In this document: positions 1 to 5,622 of the stretch, one piece after another | Layout of the letters: every line of letters starts with the position of its first letter | Position numbering within the stretch: position 1 is the first letter of the stretch | Assembly (NCBI GenBank): GCA_023441125.1 | Contig: JAEZQV010000322.1 | Coordinates: 1-9,285 of the forward strand | Source of the DNA: Bacillota bacterium | Lineage (GTDB): Bacteria > Bacillota_C > Negativicutes > Sporomusales > Sporomusaceae | Reading direction: 5' to 3' | DNA length: 9,285 bases | Made by a program: the position numbers and the translations under genes | The notes under the pieces: generated by a model | Databases searched by the model: none | The model's input: the letters and a program-made list of their open reading frames with translations, nothing else | What the model was told of the DNA's origin: nothing

Positions 1-167
1 ACCGGATACGGCGGGCAAAAGAACTACTCTGCACCACAGACTGCTCTGTCGCGGAAATTTCAAAGTGCGTGGGTTATTCCGATCCTTATTACTTCAGCCT
101 ACTATTCAAGAATCGAACGGGTTTGTCTCCCAGTACGCTGCAGGTATTTAGGAAAAATAAAAATTGA
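1..167 (+). CDS. AraC-family transcriptional regulator, C-terminal end (partial)
   Basis: An open frame runs from the left edge (first full codon at 3) to TGA at 165-167 and gives 54 residues typical of the second helix-turn-helix of AraC/XylS DNA-binding domains. Visible elements in order are an AKELL helix, SVAEIS (recognition helix start), the VGYSDPYYFS block, and FKNRTGLSPS, which matches the family pattern (F-K-x-x-x-G-x-S-P). The N-terminal effector domain and the first HTH lie outside the window, so the signal and targets are unknown. It is the only intact-looking + strand gene and converges on the PAP2 gene, from which it is separated by that gene's terminator. No convincing terminator of its own is seen after 167. 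The family call is firm; the specific role is not known. Confidence 0.87.
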   Translation, partial: RIRRAKELLCTTDCSVAEISKCVGYSDPYYFSLLFKNRTGLSPSTLQVFRKNKN

Positions 168-252
168 TTTATGGCCTTCCATTGCTGCTCCATCGTATAC
201 TTGCCAAACTTCTTGTCCCTTATGGATGGTGGCTGGCTAATCAGCGTAAGAG

Positions 253-300
253 TAAAATACAAAGGGACCGGTGATGAAACCACAGTTTCACCCCGGCCCC
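253..300 (-). terminator. Intrinsic terminator of the PAP2 gene
   Basis: A long GC-rich hairpin is formed by 264-280 and 285-300 with a CACA loop and one bulge. On the minus strand it is followed by a T-rich stretch (263 down to 253, TTTGTATTTT). It lies 38 bases past the PAP2 stop codon and faces the end of the AraC gene, so it closes the minus-strand transcript. Confidence 0.75.
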
Positions 301-337
301 TGTTGTCCGCTCTGTTATCCCCTGTTTACCGGCCACC

Positions 338-1495
338 CTATTTGTCCTCATGCTGCCGCTCCTGCCACATCAGCAGCGACACGCACAAGGCAAGCCAGGT
401 TGAACCGGCGGCATAGCCGGCCACTACATCGGAGGGATAATGAACGCCCAGATAGATACGGCTGATGCCAATCGCGACGATCAACAACACCGCCAGCGTC
501 ATGACCGTCAGCCGCCCGCGCCAGGAAGGAACCAGGCGCATAATTAAAAATGCCGCCATGCCGTAAAAGCACATGGAGACCATGGCATGGCCGCTGGGAA
601 AACTATAGCCGCTCTCCTCTACCACCCGGAACAATTCAGGCCGCGCCCGCTGAAACAAGTGCTTCAGCAGGAGATTCAGCACCGCCCCGCCGGCTATACA
701 GAGGGTTAGCGACCCTAAATCCAGCCAGCGGCGATAACGACCCAGGAGCAGCACCGCCGCACCGGCCAGAACGGTAAAGCTTGCGCCGGAGCCTGCCTGC
801 GAGATAGAAATCATGGCAGTATCCACGGACGGACCGGCAAAATAGCGAACAAGCCAGATAAACGTACTGTCAAATAACGCTACCGAGCGCCGAAACATCG
901 TTTCCCAGGCCAGGGTGGTAAATGCAGTCAGCATGACCGCACTCAGAGCCAGGCTAACCACCGCATAGAGCGCCGGCCAGCGTTGCACAACAGCGGCAAA
1001 GAGGTCTTGCAGCATTGGATACAAGGGCGTCTTTTTAAATAAACAGCCGGCCAGCCAAAACAATACCGGCAGGATGACAAGGCTGGCTGCGCCGGCCAGC
1101 AGCACCGCGCCGATAATTGCGGGTACCAGCGGATGACCCTGGGGCGCAATCACCAGCGGCCGGTGTTTGACACTGGCCCCGGGCTGAATGGTTGCCGCTC
1201 CGCCAATAATCAATACCCTGCCCCGCACGGTTGCGCCCGGTTCTACTGTAAGGTTGCCGTCAACAATAACAATGTCCTCCGCCACCCGTCCGGCCACAAC
1301 CGCGTTGCCGCCGGCTACCATAAGTTCGTCGACAATTTGCGCAGCGCCGATATAAATATCTTTTTCCCTGACAAATTCGTCCGCGTACTCCGGTTCATCA
1401 TCATCGCCGGCAGCGCTGTACACTACATTCATTGAGACCAATATTCCCAGGCAACAAGCCAGTATATAACAGGCTATCCGCCGACGTTCAGCCAT
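338..1495 (-). CDS. PAP2-family membrane phosphatase with bactofilin-like N-terminal domain
   Basis: This 385-residue protein carries the full PAP2 (type 2 phosphatidic acid phosphatase) signature: K278-x6-R285-P286, PSGH at 300-303, and S345-R346-x5-H352-x3-D356. Such enzymes remove phosphate from lipid phosphates such as undecaprenyl pyrophosphate or phosphatidate at the membrane. Residues 1-28 form a basic, hydrophobic signal segment. Residues about 44-112 are a short repetitive beta stretch (DELMVAGGNAVVAGRV, then VDGNLTVEPGATVRGRV, then IQPGASV), the spacing seen in bactofilin/polymer-forming domains. Several hydrophobic segments follow (about 125-150, 175-197, 240-252, 262-276, 306-320, 330-345, 360-376). 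An upstream in-frame ATG (1549) exists, but GGAGG eight bases before the ATG at 1495 decides the start. The enzyme family is clear. The substrate is unknown, and the N-terminal domain assignment rests on repeat pattern only. Confidence 0.85.
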   Translation of the reverse strand: MAERRRIACYILACCLGILVSMNVVYSAAGDDDEPEYADEFVREKDIYIGAAQIVDELMVAGGNAVVAGRVAEDIVIVDGNLTVEPGATVRGRVLIIGGAATIQPGASVKHRPLVIAPQGHPLVPAIIGAVLLAGAASLVILPVLFWLAGCLFKKTPLYPMLQDLFAAVVQRWPALYAVVSLALSAVMLTAFTTLAWETMFRRSVALFDSTFIWLVRYFAGPSVDTAMISISQAGSGASFTVLAGAAVLLLGRYRRWLDLGSLTLCIAGGAVLNLLLKHLFQRARPELFRVVEESGYSFPSGHAMVSMCFYGMAAFLIMRLVPSWRGRLTVMTLAVLLIVAIGISRIYLGVHYPSDVVAGYAAGSTWLALCVSLLMWQERQHEDK

Positions 1496-1554
1496 CCTTA
1501 TGCCCTCCGGAACCAGCAATAATTTTGTATTACACCGTCTATAAACCAAGCCGG

Positions 1555-1623
1555 TTATTTCTGCCTATTACAGACAGTGTACCACACCAAACCTAAAACT
1601 ATCGCAAAAAATATTCCGGCCAT
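1555..1623 (-). CDS. Possible small membrane peptide upstream of the PAP2 gene
   Basis: A 22-codon frame (ATG at 1621-1623, TAA at 1555-1557) encodes a peptide with one strongly hydrophobic segment (AGIFFAIVLGLVWYTV) and a short polar end (CNRQK). A weak GGCGG lies just upstream. It ends about 60 bases before the PAP2 start. The frame stays open for some 38 codons upstream without a good start and runs through the rubrerythrin terminator, which argues for chance. A candidate extended -10 (TGGTACACT, about 1576-1584) lies inside it, and if used would prevent its expression. Low confidence. Confidence 0.2.
   Translation of the reverse strand: MAGIFFAIVLGLVWYTVCNRQK
1576..1584 (-). promoter_or_regulatory. 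Candidate extended -10 for the PAP2 gene
   Basis: On the minus strand the string TGGTACACT fits an extended -10 (TG-n-TAnnnT), about 80 bases upstream of the PAP2 start codon and downstream of the rubrerythrin terminator, where a promoter is expected. No good -35 is visible at 17 bases. Confidence 0.3.
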
Positions 1624-1690
1624 GAGCCGCCATGTTCCGTTTGCTGCTAACAGCCCCAGGCCGGTTCTCGCGCTTTGCGCGATTTTCTTA

Positions 1691-1733
1691 AAAATATAAA
1701 CAGCGCGATTTGTCCGACCGGCAAATCGCGCTG
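1691..1733 (-). terminator. Intrinsic terminator of the rubrerythrin gene
   Basis: A perfect 12-base-pair stem (1701-1712 with 1722-1733, arms CAGCGCGATTTG/CAAATCGCGCTG, 9-base loop) starts 7 bases past the rubrerythrin stop. On the minus strand it is followed by TTTATATTTTT (1700-1690). This is a classic rho-independent terminator that isolates rubrerythrin from the PAP2 gene. Confidence 0.85.
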
Positions 1734-1740
1734 CTTCATA

Positions 1741-2280
1741 TTAGTAGTTGGTATAGAATATCTCAAAGAATGCCCGGGGGTGTTTGCAGGTTGGACATAC
1801 CTCAGGCGCCTCCAGGCCTTCGTGTTGGTGCCCGCAGACGCGGCAGCGCCAGATTTGCTTTTCTTCTTTGCGAAATACGGTTCCATTCTCCACTGCTTTC
1901 AATAAGGCAAGATAACGGTCCTCATGCTCTTTTTCAATACGGCCTACCCGCCGGAATAACCCGGCCAAACCTTCGAACCCTTCCTGTTCCGCTTCTTCGG
2001 CGAACTTTTTGTACATGTCCGTCCATTCATAATGCTCCCCCTGGGCCGCCGCCGCCAGGTTCTCTTTCGTACCGTGGATGCCATCCAGTTGATTTAGCCA
2101 AATCTTGGCATGAGCAGCTTCATTATCCGATGTATCCTGGAAGATGCCGGCAATGGTCTCATAGCCTTCCTTTTTGGCAACACCGGCATAAAATGCATAT
2201 TTGGCTCTGGCCATGGCTTCACCGGCAAATGCGGCATGCAGATTTGCCTCGGTTCTTGATCCCTTTATTTTCTCGTTCAT
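1741..2280 (-). CDS. rbr: Rubrerythrin (di-iron peroxidase with rubredoxin domain)
   Basis: The 179-residue product reduces hydrogen peroxide in the cytoplasm of anaerobes, taking electrons through rubredoxin and NAD(P)H-linked donors. Residues 1-135 are the ferritin-like four-helix domain with carboxylate and histidine ligand motifs: E21 in [10 protein letters not shown]54 and H57 in NEAAH, the GEHYE segment at 81-85, and E116-K-E-H119. Residues 144-179 hold the C-terminal rubredoxin-like iron site, C146-x2-C149 and C162-x2-C165. Domain order and length fit classic rubrerythrin. An upstream in-frame start (2415) is rejected because GGAGGTG lies 4-5 bases before the ATG at 2278-2280. It is a single-gene unit with its own terminator. 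An A+T-rich stretch (about 2295-2315) probably holds the -10, but I could not define a clear PerR operator. Confidence 0.95.
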   Translation of the reverse strand: MNEKIKGSRTEANLHAAFAGEAMARAKYAFYAGVAKKEGYETIAGIFQDTSDNEAAHAKIWLNQLDGIHGTKENLAAAAQGEHYEWTDMYKKFAEEAEQEGFEGLAGLFRRVGRIEKEHEDRYLALLKAVENGTVFRKEEKQIWRCRVCGHQHEGLEAPEVCPTCKHPRAFFEIFYTNY

Positions 2281-2344
2281 AGTGCACCTCCGACATGTTA
2301 AATATAAATAGTAGTATCTCCCTTCTTTACCATTTTTTATTCGA

Positions 2345-2396
2345 TGCCAGGTTCCTGGCAAGCAAACAGCCTCACCCGTCTTACGCTGAGTGAGGC
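2345..2396. repeat. Two adjacent hairpins between the corrinoid operon and rubrerythrin
   Basis: First is a near-perfect palindrome, TGCCAGG-TT-CCTGGCA (2345-2360). Second is a stem GCCTCAC/GTGAGGC (2369-2375 with 2390-2396, 14-base loop). On the minus strand the second is followed by TGTTTGCTT, a poor T-tract, so it might weakly terminate transcripts from the corrinoid genes, which otherwise have no clear terminator. Both overlap the edge of a decayed gene fragment. Function unproven. Confidence 0.4.
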
Positions 2397-2418
2397 CTGC
2401 CGGTATCCCCGCCATCCG

Positions 2419-2562
2419 CTGCCAAATCCGGATTTTGCTTTGCAGGATCTTGTGCCGGTTGCCGCCGAGGCCAAGTATCTGCTAGCGAACCGATGAAATA
2501 AACAGTTTGTCGGCATTGTGACCAAGGCGGCGGTGCTGTCTTCGCTTGTGAGTCAGCCGGAC
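2419..2562 (+). pseudogene. Decayed C-terminal CBS-domain fragment of a ProV/OpuA-type ABC ATPase
   Basis: Read on the + strand in the frame of ATG 2344, the translation gives [20 protein letters not shown], then a TGA stop at 2494-2496, then in the same frame NKQFVGIVTKAAVLSSLV. In glycine-betaine/proline importer ATPases (ProV, OpuAA) the second CBS repeat ends in almost this way: a leucine-rich helix with VPxAAE, a KYPLAVVDE strand, then (F/L)VGIVTKAAVLSSL. Here the middle strand is scrambled: the bases GATGAA for the expected D-E are present but out of frame, and about one codon is missing. No ATPase core lies upstream. This is a relic, not an expressed gene. It ends against the 3' end of the binding-protein gene on the other strand. 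The match is from memory of the family pattern. Confidence 0.6.
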
Positions 2563-2577
2563 CAGTCAACGCATCAC

Positions 2578-3648
2578 CTAATTGTTCAGTTCAAAGGCGG
2601 GATATGTGTGTCCGTTTCTATATTCCAGATGCTGATATTGAGTCAGCCATTCTTTAAAAACGGCTTCCGGGTGCAGGTCGGGCAGTTCCTGCGGATACAG
2701 GTATTTGGCCAGAAACAGGGTGCCGGTGATTTTGGAGGCCCCGCCCTGGGCATAGTGGGACAGTAAAAATATATGACCGTTCTTTACCGCGTTGATTTCC
2801 GACCAGCCCGGCCTTGCTATGATTTCCTGCTTTATGTGCTCAAATTCGCTAACGGCGGGCGGTTCGTGCTGCGTGACAACATTTGCCTTGCCGACTCTGA
2901 CAATATAATCCGGGTTCCGCAGGATGACGGCGTCGGCGTTAACCTGCACATTTTTAGCGTCGGCGAATATATTTTCCGCATTGGCATATTCCAGTATCTT
3001 GGCGAAATAATCGCCCGGTATCGTTGTATTTCCTTCCCGTTTATACTCGAAATATACTCTCTTTTTCGGCACATTTTGCAGCTTTTCTTTTACATAATGT
3101 AATTTTTCCGCAAAAAAATTATAATAGGCCTGCGCTTCCTTTTCCTTACCGAAAATTTGCCCGGCCAGCAGGCAATTTTCCTGAAATTTATCGGTGTAAT
3201 AAATATCGATCACAATAACCTTTATGCCAAAATCGGCCAGCTTTTTTTCCGCCTCTGCCCACGCCCCGTTGCCGGTAATAAGCAGGACGTCCGGCTTAAG
3301 CTCAATGATTTTTTCATAATTCAGTTCCCGGGTGCTTTTGCCGATAATACTGTTTTCGCTAAACCGGCCGCGGTAAATATCCTGCTGCTCATAAATACCG
3401 TAATCGACGCCGACAATGGCATCCATTGCCCCTATGCAGTTAATCAGCTCCGCAATATAACTGTTGGACACGACCACCCGTTTTACCGGTGCAGGTATTT
3501 CGACCTTGCGGCCCAGGCTGTCCGCAACGATTTGTGTGGCTGCACCGCTCTGCCCAGCGATGTTGTTAGAGCCGCAACCATAGACAAAAAGACTGGCGAT
3601 CACCAGCAAGGCGCAAACGAGGCTTGCGGGATAGACGGTATTCTTCAT
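2578..3648 (-). CDS. btuF: Corrinoid (BtuF-like) ABC transporter substrate-binding lipoprotein
   Basis: This 356-residue protein would capture the ligand in the periplasm and deliver it to the FecCD-type permease encoded upstream. A basic and hydrophobic leader ends in a lipobox, VYGC, with the lipidated cysteine at residue 25. The body has the helical-backbone (TroA/Peripla_BP_2) pattern: DSLGRKVEIPAPVKRVVV at about 46-63, an IGAMDAIVGVD segment, EKIIELKPDVLLI, and a late RPGWSEINAVKNGHIFLL block. The family covers siderophores, heme and cobalamin; the riboswitch-led operon points to corrinoid. A GTG at 3660 is possible, but AAAGGAG overlaps it, so the ATG at 3646-3648, 11 bases downstream, is preferred. 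The ATPase gene ends 17 bases upstream, so the genes are co-transcribed. No clear terminator follows. The symbol marks the inferred role. Confidence 0.85.
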   Translation of the reverse strand: MKNTVYPASLVCALLVIASLFVYGCGSNNIAGQSGAATQIVADSLGRKVEIPAPVKRVVVSNSYIAELINCIGAMDAIVGVDYGIYEQQDIYRGRFSENSIIGKSTRELNYEKIIELKPDVLLITGNGAWAEAEKKLADFGIKVIVIDIYYTDKFQENCLLAGQIFGKEKEAQAYYNFFAEKLHYVKEKLQNVPKKRVYFEYKREGNTTIPGDYFAKILEYANAENIFADAKNVQVNADAVILRNPDYIVRVGKANVVTQHEPPAVSEFEHIKQEIIARPGWSEINAVKNGHIFLLSHYAQGGASKITGTLFLAKYLYPQELPDLHPEAVFKEWLTQYQHLEYRNGHTYPAFELNN

Positions 3649-3665
3649 CCTTTTGCTCACTCCTT

Positions 3666-4430
3666 TTATTTCAGCAGCCGTACGTGCCGGCAGCCGTCTT
3701 CCAGGGTTACGGCAGTGGCAACGCCATAGACAGAGGCTATATTATCCCTGGTAATCACGCTTTCCGGGGAGCCGCAGGCAAATATCCTCGTATCTTTCAA
3801 CATTAAAATTTTATCGGCAAACATCGCTGCCAGATTGAGATCATGAATCGACATGATAACAGCCAGCTTTTCCGTTTTACACAGACCGGCAATAAGCTTT
3901 AATATATGTAGCTGATTCTTTAAATCCAGATTGCCTGTCGGTTCGTCCAGAATCATCACTTTGGGCTGCTGGGCCAGCGCGCGGGCAATCACTGCCTTTT
4001 GTCTTTCGCCGCCGCTCAGCTGCCGGATATCACGAAAGGCAAACTTCTCAATATCCATTTTCTGCAGAATAGAAAAAACAATTTCCCGGTCTTTCGCGCT
4101 GTATCCGCCCTGCGCATGCGGCAGCCTGCCCATCATAACGGCGTTGATTACCGGCATAGGCCGTAAGGCGTTGGTATACTGCGGGACATAGGCAATAATT
4201 TTCGCTATATCCTGCTGCCGCCAGCCGGTGATATCCTTGCCGTTGAAAATGATCTGCCCGGTTTGCGGCCGCAGGATACGATTCATGCATTTTAACAAGG
4301 TGGTTTTGCCGGTGCCGTTCGGACCTGCCAGGCTGACAAACTCATTTTCATCAATTTGAAAGGATATATCCGCTACAACAGTTTGTTTCGGGCCGTAACC
4401 AAAGGTGATGTTTTTGATTTCCAGACTCAT
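3666..4430 (-). CDS. btuD: Corrinoid (BtuD-like) ABC transporter ATP-binding protein
   Basis: The 254-residue cytoplasmic ATPase powers import through the FecCD-type permease. All nucleotide-binding motifs are intact: Walker A GPNGTGKTT at 36-44, Q-loop Q84 in YVPQ, signature LSGGERQ at 138-144, Walker B VMILDEPTGNLD at 158-169 and H-loop histidine H196 in SIHD. Length and the MSLEIKNITFGYG start are typical of the FepC/FhuC/BtuD class. Its ATG overlaps the permease stop as ATGA (4427-4430), indicating translational coupling. The binding-protein gene follows 17 bases later. Substrate cannot be read from the ATPase itself; cobalamin is inferred from the operon. Confidence 0.92.
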   Translation of the reverse strand: MSLEIKNITFGYGPKQTVVADISFQIDENEFVSLAGPNGTGKTTLLKCMNRILRPQTGQIIFNGKDITGWRQQDIAKIIAYVPQYTNALRPMPVINAVMMGRLPHAQGGYSAKDREIVFSILQKMDIEKFAFRDIRQLSGGERQKAVIARALAQQPKVMILDEPTGNLDLKNQLHILKLIAGLCKTEKLAVIMSIHDLNLAAMFADKILMLKDTRIFACGSPESVITRDNIASVYGVATAVTLEDGCRHVRLLK

Positions 4431-5479
4431 TCCAGGCCCTTCTTTCCGCCGCTCAAAATCAAATGAATAAATAACGGCACCCCTAAAAAAGAAATGACAA
4501 TCCCTACCGGTATGCTCACCGGGTAGAGGATATATTTGCCGAAAGTATCTGCCAGCAAGAGCAGCAGCGCTCCCACCAGACCGGAAAAGGGGATTAAGAA
4601 TTTGTGCTCATTGCCGATCAGGATGCGGGCCATATGCGGCGCGATGAGTCCGACAAAACCGATGACACCGGTAAAACTGATAATCGCCGCCGTTATCAGG
4701 ACCGCCATAATGCCTATTTTCGTACGCAGCCTGCCGGGCTGAATCCCCAGGCTTCTGGCCATATCATCGTCGTTGCCGGCCAGGACATCGAGTTCTAGAC
4801 CGTATCTTTGCAGCAGCAAAAAACAAACAATGACAACTCCGCCGGTAAAAGCGACATGATCCCAGGACGCTCTGTTAAACGTGCCGAACGTCCATTGCAC
4901 AACATCCTCCAACTTATGTTCCTTGGCGAAAAATTCGACGGTTGCCGTTAACGCACTGAAAAAATAATTGAGGGCAATCCCCACCAGCACAATGGCGGTC
5001 GGGGTCATGCCCAGTTTCTGAGCGACCGTGTAAATGACCGCCACACACAACAGGGAAGCGATAAAGGCGCAGGTAACGATGCCGGCCTCGCTTTGGAAAA
5101 ACAGCGTATTGCCGAAAACGATGCACAGCGAGGCGCCAAATGCCGCCGCCGAAGATATGCCGAGCGTAAAGGGACTGACCAGATCGTTTCTGGTGATGGA
5201 CTGCATGACAACCCCGGCGACGGCCAAGCCGATTCCGGCCAGGATGGCCAGCGCAATCCGCGGCAAACGTAACAGCAAAATGATTTTGTTGATGCTGGTA
5301 TCCGGCGAAACCGCCAGCGTACCGGCAAAATACAGCTTTACCGCAATGAGCACCTGCGTTACGCCCTGCTTCATGCCAATGGCGGTAAAAAACAAACCCA
5401 GTACCACAACAGTAACTGCGGTACCTAAAAGCAGCAGGTATTTTCTTCTGGTTGCCGCTTTGTACTCTTGTTCCAGCAT
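4427..5479 (-). CDS. btuC: Corrinoid (BtuC-like) FecCD-family ABC transporter permease
   Basis: The 350-residue inner-membrane permease belongs to the FecCD/BtuC family, which works as a homodimer with about ten helices per subunit. Family marks are RLPR at 71-74 before the AGIGLAVAGVVMQ helix, NDLVSPFTLGISS at about 98-110, the A-x-SLG loop (ARSLG, 241-245) expected near the ATPase contact, and GFVGLIAPHMAR at 274-285 followed by a helix ending LLLLLADT. The ATG at 5477-5479 has CGGAGG seven bases upstream. It is the first transporter gene after the receptor, from which it is separated by 143 bases holding a hairpin and a repeat. It overlaps the ATPase gene by four bases. Whether it relies wholly on the riboswitch promoter is not settled, but no good separate promoter is evident in the gap. 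Confidence 0.92.
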   Translation of the reverse strand: MLEQEYKAATRRKYLLLLGTAVTVVVLGLFFTAIGMKQGVTQVLIAVKLYFAGTLAVSPDTSINKIILLLRLPRIALAILAGIGLAVAGVVMQSITRNDLVSPFTLGISSAAAFGASLCIVFGNTLFFQSEAGIVTCAFIASLLCVAVIYTVAQKLGMTPTAIVLVGIALNYFFSALTATVEFFAKEHKLEDVVQWTFGTFNRASWDHVAFTGGVVIVCFLLLQRYGLELDVLAGNDDDMARSLGIQPGRLRTKIGIMAVLITAAIISFTGVIGFVGLIAPHMARILIGNEHKFLIPFSGLVGALLLLLADTFGKYILYPVSIPVGIVISFLGVPLFIHLILSGGKKGLE

Positions 5480-5525
5480 AGCGCCTCCGTATCAAAGATT
5501 TCTGTTCCAGTGTACTAAACCGGCC

Positions 5526-5560
5526 GAGACATTACTTCGTCGTACCTCCTCGCAATGACG
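5526..5560. repeat. Dispersed intergenic repeat unit (GTCATTGCGAGGAG type)
   Basis: On the minus strand this stretch begins CGTCATTGCGAGGAGG and continues TACGACGAAGTAATGTC. It closely resembles a repeat family with the form GTCATTGCGAGGAG...CGACGAAGCAATCTC that I remember from many bacterial intergenic regions. The outer ends can pair (CATTGC with GTAATG). It sits between the receptor and permease genes and probably moved in as a small non-coding element. There is a single copy in this window. Confidence 0.5.
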
Positions 5561-5589
5561 AATAGAACGTATACCTTCTGCTAATGTAA

Positions 5590-5616
5590 GCAAGGGAGAT
5601 TTCGCATCTCCCTTGC
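5590..5616 (-). terminator. Strong hairpin after the receptor gene (possible attenuator or mRNA stabiliser)
   Basis: A perfect 11-base-pair stem, GCAAGGGAGAT/ATCTCCCTTGC (5590-5600 with 5606-5616, loop TTCGC), begins 6 bases past the receptor stop. On the minus strand it is followed by TTACATTAG, which is too poor in T for an efficient terminator. It may allow partial read-through, setting receptor messages above transporter messages, or protect the receptor mRNA 3' end. Confidence 0.6.
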
Positions 5617-5622
5617 CGAATT

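Noticed and set aside
171..465. Overlapping + strand open frames near the left edge
   Set aside because: They run through the PAP2 terminator hairpin and the 3' end of the PAP2 gene, lack ribosome sites and show no recognisable protein pattern.
1647..1886. Minus-strand frame running from inside rubrerythrin through its terminator
   Set aside because: It is another frame of rubrerythrin and then translates the terminator stem, so it is a shadow.
2281..2415. N-terminal extension of rubrerythrin from an upstream start
   Set aside because: The extension has no similarity to rubrerythrins, and GGAGGTG marks the ATG at 2278-2280.
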